Numbered from the stretch's first letter, positions 54,636-64,000 are shown. The stretch is 64,000 nucleotides of DNA from Tieghemiomyces parasiticus (GCA_027575765.1 JANBPT010000105.1:1-64000), one strand, 5' to 3'. Notes: generated by a model not told the origin, from the sequence alone. Numbers and translations: made by a program.

Positions 54636-56996
54636 ATGGCCCCCTCCCTAGTCGATCCCCCGCCGGCACCCCTCGTCCATGGCCCCGGTAGAGCCGATGT
54701 GGACCACCTCCTCGCCCTGCAGACCGGGCGCCAGGACCAGCCCTTCCTGACCCGTCGTATCGAGTTCAAGGAATCGACCCGGCCCGACCCCAAAATGGAC
54801 GCTCTGCGACGCAAGTTCCGGGCCGTGAACGCCGACGCTGTGTCTCGGGACGCCCAAAACGCCACTGCCCACCAGCAGCAGCACAAGCAACAGCCACTGG
54901 TCGACCCGGCCAGCGGGTTCCGCCGTGCGGCCCACAACCTCTTCCGTAAGGACCGCCTCGCCCTGGGTTGGCAGTCCATCCGGCCCATCGGCCCGGGCCT
55001 ACACAACCTGGGCAACACCTGCTTCCTAAACTCAGTTTTGCAGTGCCTGACGTACACACCCCCACTGGCCAACTACTTACTGGCCCACGGGCACACCGCC
55101 CAGTGCAAGTGCAGTGACTATTGTGTCCTGTGCGAACTCGAACGCCACGTGAACCGAGCCCTCGGGAGTGGCGCCCACCATTCGCACCATCAGCAGGCTA
55201 TTAGCCCCAAGACGTTCGCTGGACGGCTCAAGGCTATCGCCAAGCACATGCGGCTCGGTCGTCAGGAGGATTCGCACGAGTTTCTGCGCTATGTGGTTGA
55301 GGCCATGCAGAAGTCTTGCCTCACTGGGTTCGATCCCAAGATGGACCACCGCATCAAGGAAACCACTCTAGTCCACGGCATCTTTGGTGGCTACCTGCAG
55401 AGCCAGATTCGTTGTGGCCAGTGCCAGCACGATTCCAACACCTTCGACCCTTTCTTGGACCTGAGCCTCGAGGTGCGCCACTGCAGTTCGGTGGAGCGCG
55501 CCCTGCAGACCTTCACAAAACCGGAGTCGTTGAGCGGGGCCAATAAGTACAAGTGTGAAAAGTGCAACATGCTCGTGGACGCCCGTAAGCAAATGACGGT
55601 GTACCAAACCCCTGAAGTGCTGACAGTTCAGCTCAAGCGTTTCAGCTTCGGTCACAGCATGTTTGACGGCAAGATCAACAAGCATGTTGACTACCCGGAG
55701 TCCCTGGACCTCGCTCCGTTCATCAGCCCGTCCCGCCGCGCCGCGGAGACCCACACACGGTACGCCCTTTACGGCGTACTTGTACACTCTGGAGGATCTT
55801 GTCACTCGGGCCACTACTACTGTTACGTCAAGTCGCCCGCTGGGATCTGGTTCCGCATGGATGATTCGTCCGTGTCCCAGGCTAGCCTAAACACTGTACT
55901 GACCCGCTCGGCCTACCTCCTGTTTTACGTGCGCACAGACAAGGCTCCGGCCAACCGGTCTCCCGCCCCAAAGGATCGCACCGCTTCGCTGGTGTCCCCG
56001 GGCCAAACACCGGTCTCAAAGCGGATGCGCCTCCACCCGGACCCCGCGTCTCCCCGGTCGGGTAGCGCCGACATTGACGACCAAGGCGAGCTATTGAGCC
56101 CGGAGGAGCTTGCGCGTCTTCGACCCCCAGCCCCGCCCGCCAAGCCAGCTTCGCCCGCCACCCGGCCCCTGGAACAAAAGGCCAGCCCCAAGTTGCCCAC
56201 AAAACCCCATAACCGCCCCGTGGTGCCATTAATGCCCCAGGCCGAGCCGATCCCGGCCCCAGCATCAGTTAAGTCTGGGCCATCCACAGCTTCTCTAACC
56301 GCAGCCAAAGCCCCGTCGCCGGTTAAAATATCCAACGTGGCTAAGCCAGCAACCCCGACCAACGGGGTCAGGACGGCGGCCACGTCTCGATGGCCCACGG
56401 CCTCCTCCACTGCGTCCTCCGGCACTAGCACTCCCGCGCGGGCTGCTACCACCATTACCGCCACCGCGATCGGCACGGGCTGGACCGTCAGCGATCTATC
56501 CGATAGCCCTGGCACGCCGCGCGTCGCCTCGCCGGTCAAACCCGGCAGTTTGAAACGCAAACTGGACACCATTCACCACCATTCCCCCCCGACCGTGTAC
56601 ACTCCTCCGGCGGCCCCGCGGCCGCGTCCCAATTCGGCCCCGGCCAAGCGTACCTTCCAGGTGAAGGATCTCAAGACCACCGTCAAGTCCTGGGACGATG
56701 GTGACACTGGGGCGGCGACAGCCCATAATGGAGGCGCGGCCACCCTCGATAGTGCCAAGCAACGCCGCCGGGACCTCAAATTGGCCCAACGCCGCGTCCT
56801 TGCCGAGATCCAGGCCAAAAAGGTCAAGAACGTCGCCCCGGACGCCTGGGACCGGGCTCTCGACCGTGGTAAGGGCAAGAAGGCCCGTCGGAAGGTCAAC
56901 CACTTTGCCGACCCCGGGAATAAGTTCCAGCGGCACCAAAATAACAAAAACCGGGGCGGGTCGTTTGGCCGCAAGCGGCAAAAGTCAGTGGCCTAG
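54636..56996 (+). CDS. Ubiquitin-specific protease, USP36/USP42 type
   Basis: Cysteine protease that removes ubiquitin, in this subgroup often in nucleus or nucleolus. One exon, 786 residues from ATG 54636 (AGCTATGG). An upstream ATG at 54558 adds 26 basic residues but has a weaker context. The USP domain spans about 120-430: Cys box GLHNLGNTCFLNSVLQCL with catalytic Cys129, QEDSHEFLRYVVEAM, two zinc-type CxxC pairs (RCGQCQ and YKCEKCN), LTVQLKRFSF, His box GGSCHSGHYYCYV with His393, and the FRMDDSSV motif with Asp409/410. All catalytic residues are present. The C-terminal 350 residues are Pro/Ala/Ser-rich, ending in a very basic segment (KGKKARRKVNHF, GSFGRKRQKSVA) typical of nucleolar targeting. 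The order of domains matches USP36 better than other USPs. Confidence 0.88.
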   Translation: MAPSLVDPPPAPLVHGPGRADVDHLLALQTGRQDQPFLTRRIEFKESTRPDPKMDALRRKFRAVNADAVSRDAQNATAHQQQHKQQPLVDPASGFRRAAHNLFRKDRLALGWQSIRPIGPGLHNLGNTCFLNSVLQCLTYTPPLANYLLAHGHTAQCKCSDYCVLCELERHVNRALGSGAHHSHHQQAISPKTFAGRLKAIAKHMRLGRQEDSHEFLRYVVEAMQKSCLTGFDPKMDHRIKETTLVHGIFGGYLQSQIRCGQCQHDSNTFDPFLDLSLEVRHCSSVERALQTFTKPESLSGANKYKCEKCNMLVDARKQMTVYQTPEVLTVQLKRFSFGHSMFDGKINKHVDYPESLDLAPFISPSRRAAETHTRYALYGVLVHSGGSCHSGHYYCYVKSPAGIWFRMDDSSVSQASLNTVLTRSAYLLFYVRTDKAPANRSPAPKDRTASLVSPGQTPVSKRMRLHPDPASPRSGSADIDDQGELLSPEELARLRPPAPPAKPASPATRPLEQKASPKLPTKPHNRPVVPLMPQAEPIPAPASVKSGPSTASLTAAKAPSPVKISNVAKPATPTNGVRTAATSRWPTASSTASSGTSTPARAATTITATAIGTGWTVSDLSDSPGTPRVASPVKPGSLKRKLDTIHHHSPPTVYTPPAAPRPRPNSAPAKRTFQVKDLKTTVKSWDDGDTGAATAHNGGAATLDSAKQRRRDLKLAQRRVLAEIQAKKVKNVAPDAWDRALDRGKGKKARRKVNHFADPGNKFQRHQNNKNRGGSFGRKRQKSVA

Positions 56997-57334
56997 TCAG
57001 GCCCTGGAACTCTCTTCATTTTGGGCATTTGTGTCAATAACGATGGTTTCTTTATTTACTTCTAGCATGTGCGTACACTAGGCCTTTTAGATAATGTAAC
57101 TCTTATGGTGGCGAATCGCCTTGCCTGTTTTTTCGGGGCCAATTGTAATTCCGTGATGAGACGCCTATAATGGGGGGGGGGGATAATTTGCGGTGTCGCA
57201 TCATCCTAATCCTCCCTTCCCCGTAGTAGCCGCATAGCGCGTAGGCAATTCGTCTGATCTGCAAGCTTTGCCAAGTGAAGTGGGGGCCTAGGGGTCGTAC
57301 TGCGCTTTATTATACACGAAATGGCCCGTGGTAT
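56997..57334. other. Intergenic between convergent 3' ends
   Basis: Between the USP gene and CSL4. Contains a run of 11 G at 57172-57182. No gene seen. Confidence 0.5.
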
Positions 57335-58006
57335 TTAGTAAGGCTTGGCGCATTTGCGATATTCGACGACCTTGGTTTTGGAGCACTGCATCTCCTCCCA
57401 TGAGACGGGGACGAGTGGGGCGCCGGCGACACTCTGGGCTAGAATCACGCCCAATTCATTTTGGGCGGTGGACAGGTAGTACGACCGCAAGTCGCCGAGC
57501 GACAGGATCCGGGCGCGTATGATATCGCCTGGACGGAACGAGTTGGCCATCCGGACGCTGTCCTTCTCGGTGGCTCGGACATCCTGGACCCGGATAACGC
57601 CCTGGTAGTCCTCCTTGCATGGCCGTGCCTCCACCATCATGATGGCCACCGTGGCGAACCGCGCGTTGATCCGGAGCACCTTGCCCACCACCAGGTTACC
57701 CACGCTCGGTACCGTGTCCTGCTCCTTCCGCCGCGCGACGAAGAGGACCGGCCGAGGGTCGGCGGGTAGTTTGGGCTGCTGGTCTGTGGCCATGGTGTCG
57801 TCACCATCGCTATCACTATCAGCCTGCTCGGCGTCTTCGTCCTTATCCTTGATCGTCGTGTCCGATTCCGTACTCGGTAGGAGCTGCTTAAGCCGGCCGA
57901 GCGTGGCAGCGTAAATGTGGTCGTCGCGGACGTAGGTGCCTGGCCCGGCTTGGAAATCGGCGGCTTTACCGATGCGCGTGCCCGGCGTAACAACGAGGGT
58001 GGCCAT
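57335..58006 (-). CDS. CSL4: RNA exosome cap subunit CSL4
   Basis: One of three S1/KH cap proteins of the RNA exosome, which trims and degrades RNA in nucleus and cytoplasm. One exon, 223 residues (human EXOSC1 195). N-terminal domain: VVTPGTRIG ... GPGTYVRDDHIYAATLG. Then an acidic Asp/Ser insert at about 50-75 not found in the human protein, an S1 domain (PSVGNLVVGKVLRINARFATVAI, GVIRVQDVRATEKD, SFRPGDIIRARILSLGD, YYLSTAQNELGVILA), and the zinc-ribbon-like end VSWEEMQCSKTKVVEYRKCAKPY, of which two Cys remain. ATG 58006 begins a stretch that fits the family; the frame is open upstream to 58084 but contains His/Thr repeats of the leader. Confidence 0.93.
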   Translation of the reverse strand: MATLVVTPGTRIGKAADFQAGPGTYVRDDHIYAATLGRLKQLLPSTESDTTIKDKDEDAEQADSDSDGDDTMATDQQPKLPADPRPVLFVARRKEQDTVPSVGNLVVGKVLRINARFATVAIMMVEARPCKEDYQGVIRVQDVRATEKDSVRMANSFRPGDIIRARILSLGDLRSYYLSTAQNELGVILAQSVAGAPLVPVSWEEMQCSKTKVVEYRKCAKPY

Positions 58007-58808
58007 GGTCAGCGGGGATGTGCGTGTGCGCGTGTGTGTATGGAGATGGGGAGGGTCGGTTTCACAGCGATGTTTGGGTTGCAAATTTCAAGCGGGTGGA
58101 CGTTTCTTGGTGTCAAGAGCTTCTGGGATACAGACCGGCCGTCGAGAATGGAGTCACCGTTTGGCGAAGCGTGGCAGTGAAGGGCGAGGGATGGGAAAGG
58201 ACCTAAACCCCCGGGGCCGCTACCTTTGACCTCTGGGGGCCTTTCGCAGCATTTTCACTGACCCCCTACCCTATTCAACAAAAACCGCTGGTGTATGTCA
58301 GCGCTAGTGGAATATACATCACGTGATATATTTTATCCCGAGATGGGACCACACCCGGGTACGCGAGATTGCCGCATAGCCGGGGTGGGACGCGTAAAGA
58401 CGCTGGAATGGTTTGTTTACATTAAACGTCGCGCCACCGGGACGTAGTCGCCAACAACGCGCCTGGAGGTAAAACTCCCATCTCACCTCCTGCGGACGAG
58501 TCAATCTATACTCCACACCAGCCACTTGATAAATGCCCTGCCAAACCTTCCTCGGCTTACTTCGTTCGCCCTTTCCCTTAACCAATTTACCTTACCTCCT
58601 TCGCCCTGTATTTCTATCTCCGACCCACTCATTCCTCGCTGCAGCGTGCGTGCGTATCACCACGGTCTCAGCATCACCCCAACTTGCATCTCCGTCACCC
58701 CAACGAATTCAGCCTGCGCTACTCAGCAGTTACTTCCCTTTGTCCGTCCCTACGCACCCTAGCCTGCCCGTTCCAACTTGGTGGCAAGGGCTACCTCCAA
58801 CTACGGCC
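58007..58808. other. Divergent promoter region between CSL4 and the membrane protein
   Basis: C/T-rich leader on the right. The plus frame open from 58533 has no hydrophobic pattern or bias and is treated as leader. Carries a ten-base palindrome with CACGTG (next entry). Confidence 0.45.
58318..58327. promoter_or_regulatory. ATCACGTGAT palindrome in a divergent promoter
   Basis: A perfect ten-base palindrome around an E-box, about 310 bp from CSL4 and 490 bp from the membrane protein gene. A Cbf1/bHLH-type site by sequence; regulation is inferred. Confidence 0.35.
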
Positions 58809-60743
58809 ATGGTCGTTCCCCGCCATCCGCGCTTCCTTGCGCGGGTCCAGCTAGCTCTCGGTCTCACGATGAAAGCGGTGCTGGCTTCCGGCCCTTCTTC
58901 TATGTCACCCACCCGCCAGCACACCACAGGCACGCGGAAGACCGCCGCCGAACCCACGGGCACCACTAAAGGCGACATTATCATCATCAGCTGCTTCTTT
59001 GCGCTTCTCTTCGTCTCCATCTTTGGAACTCTGCTCTTTTTTTGGATCACCGACAAGACCAAGGAACCCGAAGTGGTGCTGTTGGAACGTATGCAGACTC
59101 AGCGTGAAGTGGAAAACTTGATTGAGAACCTCCACACTCAACTACGCACCCTCAAGACCATGCCGCTCTCCTGGTCGCGCATGAAACCGTTCCGTGGTCA
59201 CCACCTGCTCAGCTGGTCGTTCGTACTGGGCATCGTCATCGCCTTCGGGGTAATCCTTGCAGGTATCCTTCAAAGTGTCCTGGCCCCCGCCCTAGACAGC
59301 AGTTCGCTCAATTCGATCCAGCTCGCCAAGGCTGAGGCTAACCAGATCGTCAGCGAGCGGAGCATGATGGCTGGCACATTCCTCTTCTTTATCATGCTCA
59401 ACTTTTTCTACATGACCCGTCAGCACCTCTACTACGAGCGTCGCAAGACCGTTACCCTCGACCAGACCAAGCACCATGTGATCAGCAAGACGGTGTACAA
59501 CCATTACGAGCGTAATTGGCAAAACACGATGCAGATTGTCATCCTGGTTGTCGAGTTTATCCAGCTCCTGTCTTTCCCGCTGCAAGACCTTCTTAAAAAC
59601 ACCACCATCGTGGCCGTCGATCAGGGGTCCCTGGGCACCGTTGACGTGATTTTGGCCATCACCTCCTTCTTCCCGCGGCTTTCGTCCAATCTCTACGTGA
59701 TTCTGTTCTGGACCGTCTTCACCAGCGTCGTGATCTTCTTTTTCGGCTCCATTGCCTTCCACCTTATCAACAGTTCAGAACGCCGCCGGGACGCCGGTCG
59801 GACCTGGCCTATCTACTGGGTCAGTTACTTCGTGCCCATCGTGTCGCTACTGTATCTCCCGGTACTTATGGTGTTTGTCAGTTCGGCCCAGTGCCTGTCT
59901 AAACAGGTCTTTTCCGAAGGGGCTGCCGGCAGTCCCAGCGATCTCGACCGCGGAAACCTGTTCAAGTGCCACGGCCCTGGCATCCAGCCGGTGGCGTACC
60001 TGGTGGCCTCCCTGGTGGGATACACCATTGCCTACGTGATGATGACCACGTTCGTCACCTCTTACGACCGGACCCCCGTCGAAGGCGAAATCTTGTTCAA
60101 GTCTAAATCGGTGGCTATGATCAAGAACCTCAGTAAGTACAGTGCGGGCCGTTTTTCCGACGGTAAAACGGGGCCAAGTCAGGGTCTATAAATGTAGAAA
60201 AGGGGGAAAGCGGGTACCAGTCACCCCAGATGACCATACCTAACTTGTTGGAACCGACTCCTTTCCCACTTCCCGCTACCAGGTTTGCTCCTCACTATCG
60301 ATTTTTTGCTGGTCCCCAACGAGTTCAGCAAGGTCCGCAGCATTATCTCCCTGGTCATCATGATTGGTTTGGTCTCCGTCAACCTCAAGATGCGACCGTG
60401 CTATGTCGACCAAATCAATTTTTGGCGCAGCGCCAGCCTGTGCTGCATCCTATGGACTGCCCTCCTCATCACTATCCTCAACAACGAGACCAAGACCGTC
60501 ACCCGTATCAGTGTTGCTGGCGTCGTGGTCGGGATCGTCGGCGGGATGGTGCTCATCTTTGCTACATTCTGGACCATCCGTCGGTGCGCCCGTAATTTTT
60601 CGTACGAGACCTGGGTGGATATCCGTGAACCGACAACCCGCCAACTCCTCGCCAACTCCACGTCGGACCACCGGTCGAGCACCCTTAGCAGTTGTGGACC
60701 ACCTGAAGACAGCCGCAACTACCAGCCCCGATCTGCCGTTTAA
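58809..60743 (+). CDS. Ten-helix membrane protein of unknown family
   Basis: Two exons, 58809-60132 and 60283-60743, with a 150-bp intron (GTAAGT...TACCAG, phase 1); the junction gives NLS|LLLTIDFLLVPNEF, and the total is 594 residues. About ten hydrophobic helices: IIIISCFFALLFVSIFGTLL, WSFVLGIVIAFGVILAG, TFLFFIMLNFFYM, MQIVILVVEFIQLL, LYVILFWTVFTSVVIFFFG, YFVPIVSLLYLPVLMVFV, VAYLVASLVGYTIAYVM, then in exon 2 ISLVIMIGLVSV, SLCCILWTALLITI and VAGVVVGIVGGMVLIFA. A charged loop with ERMQTQREVENLIENLHTQL follows helix 1 and may be a coiled coil. Without the splice the protein would stop 20 codons later and lose three helices. Start ATG 58809 (GGCCATGG) is the best of several in-frame Met; 58533 or 58869 are alternatives. 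No family recognised; a channel or receptor is possible but unproven. Confidence 0.75.
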
Positions 60744-61285
60744 CGGTACTGGAGCTGGTTGGGAGAGTCCTTTCGAACTGCGTCCCAGTTCAGGGTGGAC
60801 GCATCCCGCTTTTCATATTTGCCGTCGCGACTTTACCGTTGCCACCTTGCCAAGCCTCTGTAGCGCTTTTCCCATTGCCCTTTTTTCTATTATAAGTTCC
60901 ACTATAAACGCTTCCCGCCCTGGAGCGCATATCGTACAGTCGGGCGACATGGCTCATCTACAGGGCGGGTCAGGGATAATTTATCACCGCCTGATGGTTT
61001 AGCGTGCACCATCATTCCCGCCGTACCTCATCAATTGCAAAACTGATATTGCGACACTCAGGATCAATCCCAACCTTAGCGACCGCCCAATAGCACTTCG
61101 CTGTCGGCACTGCTGACCCACCACATCCATACGCTACAGGTTCATGCACAACTCGGCAATTCACAAGCCATTACCCGACATCTCCACTTTACTACAAGTG
61201 GGCCTTCGTTTCAAATACGGCCAAATATATATACGCATACGGCAAGGTCAGCCATGACAAGGCACAAATCACCACTCCCCGGCGT
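60744..61285. other. Intergenic between convergent 3' ends
   Basis: Between the membrane protein gene and CHS5. A TATATATA stretch near 61225. No gene seen. Confidence 0.5.
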
Positions 61286-62236
61286 CTACGTCAAGTAGTA
61301 GGACAGGGCCGGCTGTAGCTTCTTATTCGTTTCGCAGGCAATCAGCCAGTCGGGTTTTACGATGGGGATATTGAGCTGGACAGCGCGCTCGTACTTGGGA
61401 CCGCGCGGGGTACGGCAGAGCAGGTGGGTCACGTCCAGGGTCACGTCATCCGACCAACGGGCTCCGACCCGCTGCAGGCAGGACTGGAGAGATTGGATCT
61501 CGGCCTCGCTCTCATAATCACCGAAGGCCACGTGGATACCGGTCAGGTTGTCCAGGGCGTGGGTCCGGGTGGCGACGACGTTGGACTCGTAGGTGCCTGC
61601 TGAGGTGTACATGTCGAGCTTGAACTTGTACTCGTGATTCACGTCCAACCCGCTTACTTTGATCATGGTCTGGTCTAGCGGGACATGCATGGACAGTTTG
61701 GTCCCGTCGCGAAACAAGACGAGGCGGGATAGGTCGGCAGTGGCCAGGCGGAGCGGGTCCCATTCCAGCGCTACGGCGGTCTGTGTAGCGGATCTTACCC
61801 GCAAGACTGGGGCCGTGGGCTCCTCGGTACCAAACTCGGTCAGGATTTGCTCCTGGAGACTGACGAAACGCTCGCGCTGTTTGACCTCCTCGGCCACGTT
61901 ACGACGAACCTCGATGTTAACGATGGAACCGCTGGCTACGCCGCTGGGCAGCAATAGGGATGGAAACTCGATGAGGTGGTTCTCCTCGGTCAACAGCATG
62001 GCCTGGTATATAATGCCGGGAAGCCGGGATAGGTGGTTATAGTGGGTCGTCAGCGGAGGGTTAGGCAAGGTGTCTTCCCTGGGCAAGTAAACTCGGGGGA
62101 GCACGATAGGAATCAGTCAGAGTGCTGACGTATTACCTACCATTCCAGCATCCAGCTTGCCGACGGTGAACTGGACCGACGACTTGCTCGATTCACATCC
62201 AGCGGGTGACTTTGCGGACTGATGTGTAGCAGCCAT
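61286..62236 (-). CDS. CHS5: CHS5, exomer FN3-BRCT scaffold (short form)
   Basis: Chs5 is the core of exomer, the Golgi coat that exports chitin synthase III to the cell surface. Two exons, 62236-62141 and 62002-61286, with a 138-bp intron (GTAGGT...TACCAG, phase 0), give 270 residues. Exon 1 ends VQFTVGKLDAGM and exon 2 begins AMLLTEENHLIEFPSLLLP, together matching the family N-terminal dimer motif (VGKLDASLALLT...). Then a fibronectin-III domain at about 110-190 (VRSATQTAVALEWDPLRL, IKVSGLDVNHEYKFKL) and a BRCT domain at about 195-270 (VTLDVTHLLC, IPIVKPDWLIAC). It stops right after the BRCT domain, whereas yeast Chs5 (671) has a long acidic, Lys-rich tail. SKT5/CHS4, acting on the same enzyme, is in this window. 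Confidence 0.92.
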
Positions 62237-62888
62237 CCCTGGTTAGCGTAGGCGGGTAATATCGGAATTACAAGGTGATAGGCAGAGATGATGTAGAGGA
62301 GGAGGGGGAGGAGGGGTAAGGGTCAATGGGGATGATGCGAGAGGGTACCGATGCAGAGCGTATGAAGGCGGCTTGACGATAGTGGGGCAGGGATGAGGGC
62401 CGCTATAGCTGCGTAAGGTATGCTGAGCAGGGAGCCGTATTGGGCTGAGAAGTGGGCGGCTACATTGTATGCGTTACCCTGCACAATCAATGGTCGCTGT
62501 TTTAAATATTCTCAGCTCACCCGACTCGGGTAAAGGCGGTATAGCAGCTCTCTGCATGGTTGCGCTTCTAGCTAGTTTTTTAGGCCTAGACAATACGTTC
62601 CCAAGGTGTTGGTCGCTAGGTTTGCCGGGTTAAATATATATATATATGTATATATATGTTGTAACACGCATCCCATCTTTCGGTTTCAGACTCAGCCGGG
62701 TTCAATTTGGTTGCATGCCCACCCGTCACACCAAGTTTTGTCATGATATGCTTCAGAGGTATACTGGTGCGGTGGTGGTATGGATCGAAAGGGTACATTA
62801 CAGAGACTCGGCGCTGTGGCGCTATAAATAAGGAATCGCACCGGCAACCACTGGCCAAGGCAGCGGGATGAGGCGAAAAGGGATAAAT
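62237..62888. other. Intergenic between CHS5 and RRG7
   Basis: Purine-rich near 62290-62320, then AT-rich with a TA tract at 62634-62658. No gene seen; promoter side of CHS5 and 3' side of RRG7. Confidence 0.5.
62634..62658. repeat. (TA)n tract
   Basis: About 25 bases of TA repeats with single G interruptions, in the spacer between CHS5 and RRG7. Confidence 0.75.
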
Positions 62889-63794
62889 CTAGAAGGCGGG
62901 AGCGGGCTGAATTTTACGACCATGGAGCAATAGAATGATTTCAGGAGCGGAGTTGACCGCCGCCGGTGAGGGGCCTGTGTCGGGATGAACTGGGAACGGT
63001 AAAGTCTGTCCTGCCGTGGTAGGGTACCGCGGGACAGCGACGAGACCCGGCAGGAGGGCCTCGGCAGTGTAATTCCACTGAAACCCGGTGCACTGCAGTT
63101 TCGTTCCCAGTAAGCTGGGCAGGGCCCCCGCCGGAGGCGCCAGATTCACCAGCAATAGTGGTAGGTTCGATCCCATCGCCTGGCGGACAGCAGCCATGCC
63201 GAAGCGACGATTAGAAACCAGGAGACCTAACGTGCCGGGTGGGTGATGCGAGAGGACGCCCTCCATGTCGCGGATGCCGGCCGGGCCAAACACAGCACGG
63301 CCTCGGGCGGCTGGGTATTGTGAAGGCCCGGTGGGAGCGGTGATCGTGGCGGACGGGGCCGCACTATCGCCAACTCGGACTGCGGGGTCGACGGCGGTAG
63401 TACTGGAGGGTGCCATGGTTTGAACGAACCGGTCGGCTGGTATGGTGTGCTCATACTCGAGGTCTTCGTCGTCCTCAACGCCGTCGGCGGCCACCGCACC
63501 AAGGGCATCAGCCACCGCGAACTTACACTGGCCGACCAAGCCAACGGGTTTCGCACCACTGGTGAGCTGCCAAGTTCCTCGGAAGTCGATGCCCCGATCA
63601 CCTACCCGGCCCGAGTGCATCGTATCCATGCCAAAGTCGCGGAGAGTAAGGGCGACGGCCCGCTCGTACTGGAAGCCCATGGTCGAGGCCGAAACGGTCA
63701 TGGCCGGGCTATAGGTACTCTGGAGGCGACGGTAGGGAACCCCCGGGGTGGTCCGAAGAAACTGCCATAGCCCGGGCTTAATCAGGGTGCTCAT
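62889..63794 (-). CDS. RRG7: RRG7-like mitochondrial protein (DUF2034)
   Basis: RRG7 is needed for respiratory growth in yeast; its fold is of the restriction-endonuclease type and its exact job is not known. One exon, 301 residues. The N-terminus is a mitochondrial presequence (MSTLIKPGLWQFLRTTPGVPYRRLQ, no acidic residue). Family motifs in order: GFQYERAVALTLRDFGMD, then RVGDRGIDFRGTWQL with the core Asp, LVGQCKF (the Q-C-K part of the nuclease motif), and IRDMEGVLSHHPPGTLGLLVSN, which fits the family's 'REleG' block. Between them is a Thr/Pro/Ala-rich insert of about 60 residues that is probably a loop. ATG 63794 starts the presequence; ATG 63701 or nearby would remove it. Confidence 0.8.
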   Translation of the reverse strand: MSTLIKPGLWQFLRTTPGVPYRRLQSTYSPAMTVSASTMGFQYERAVALTLRDFGMDTMHSGRVGDRGIDFRGTWQLTSGAKPVGLVGQCKFAVADALGAVAADGVEDDEDLEYEHTIPADRFVQTMAPSSTTAVDPAVRVGDSAAPSATITAPTGPSQYPAARGRAVFGPAGIRDMEGVLSHHPPGTLGLLVSNRRFGMAAVRQAMGSNLPLLLVNLAPPAGALPSLLGTKLQCTGFQWNYTAEALLPGLVAVPRYPTTAGQTLPFPVHPDTGPSPAAVNSAPEIILLLHGRKIQPAPAF

Positions 63795-64000
63795 GCTTAT
63801 GGAAGGTGAAAATGTCGGAGAGGATTGGGATGGTATGCGATGTGCTAGGCTGGCGACTCGACGAATGAAATGCGATAGAGGACTATCCCGAAGGAGCAGC
63901 GGAATTTCATAGTTTACATTTAGGGAGAGCCTGTCGGATACCGTGCACGGCCAGGGAAAAAAAAATACAGTAGGAAAAGCAAAGCAGGCCGCACAAAAGT
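63795..64000. other. Right edge, promoter side of RRG7
   Basis: AT- and A-rich sequence with a run of A near 63956-63965. No coding signal. Confidence 0.4.

Overview
The window looks like nuclear DNA of a filamentous fungus. It carries a fungal sterol methyltransferase (ERG6), two chitin-synthase regulators (SKT5/CHS4 and CHS5), a fungal-type ETT1 and an RRG7 homologue. Genes are GC-rich with C- or G-ending codons. Introns are about 130-330 bp, start GTAAGT/GTGAGT, have CTAAC-type branch sites and end in CAG or TAG. Large, AT-richer and homopolymer-rich spacers separate the genes. An early-diverging lineage (Zoopagomycota, possibly Dimargaritales or Kickxellales) is my inference from the mix of genes and is not proven. 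There are no operons; genes lie on both strands with their own spacers.

Layout. 1-6.2 kb: a partial gene at the left edge, a small unknown gene (-), then two sterol-pathway genes, farnesyl diphosphate synthase (ERG20 type) and ERG6. 7-12 kb: a spliced gene joining a signal peptide to an F-box-like domain, a small secreted basic protein, and a GET5/UBL4-type protein. 14.6-17 kb: RIC8 (G-alpha chaperone/GEF). 20-29.4 kb: three spaced paralogues of a secreted protein whose mature N-terminus is predicted to be histidine, with a second conserved His; I read these as copper 'His-brace' LPMO-like proteins of a family I cannot assign. 30.8-34.7 kb: profilin and ETT1. 38-48.7 kb: SKT5/CHS4 with a CAAX tail, gamma-tubulin complex GCP3, and SLA2/END4 (HIP1R). 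48.7-52 kb: a gene-poor block with a 620-bp foldback (inverted repeat) and a broken mariner-type transposase. 52-58 kb: SNF8/VPS22 (ESCRT-II), a USP36/42-type deubiquitinase, and exosome subunit CSL4. 58.8-64 kb: a ten-helix membrane protein of unknown family, CHS5 and RRG7.

How they fit together. Several genes share a cell-surface theme: sterol synthesis (ERG20, ERG6), chitin synthase activation and export (SKT5, CHS5), endocytosis and actin (SLA2, profilin), endosomal sorting (SNF8) and the secreted His-brace proteins. FPP synthase makes the farnesyl donor that the CAAX box of SKT5 would use. The remainder is housekeeping. The least understood items are the three His-brace paralogues, the secreted F-box-like protein, the small secreted basic protein, the ten-helix membrane protein and the foldback element. 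Splice sites were placed by eye from consensus sites, reading-frame continuity and family alignment from memory, so exact boundaries need transcript support.
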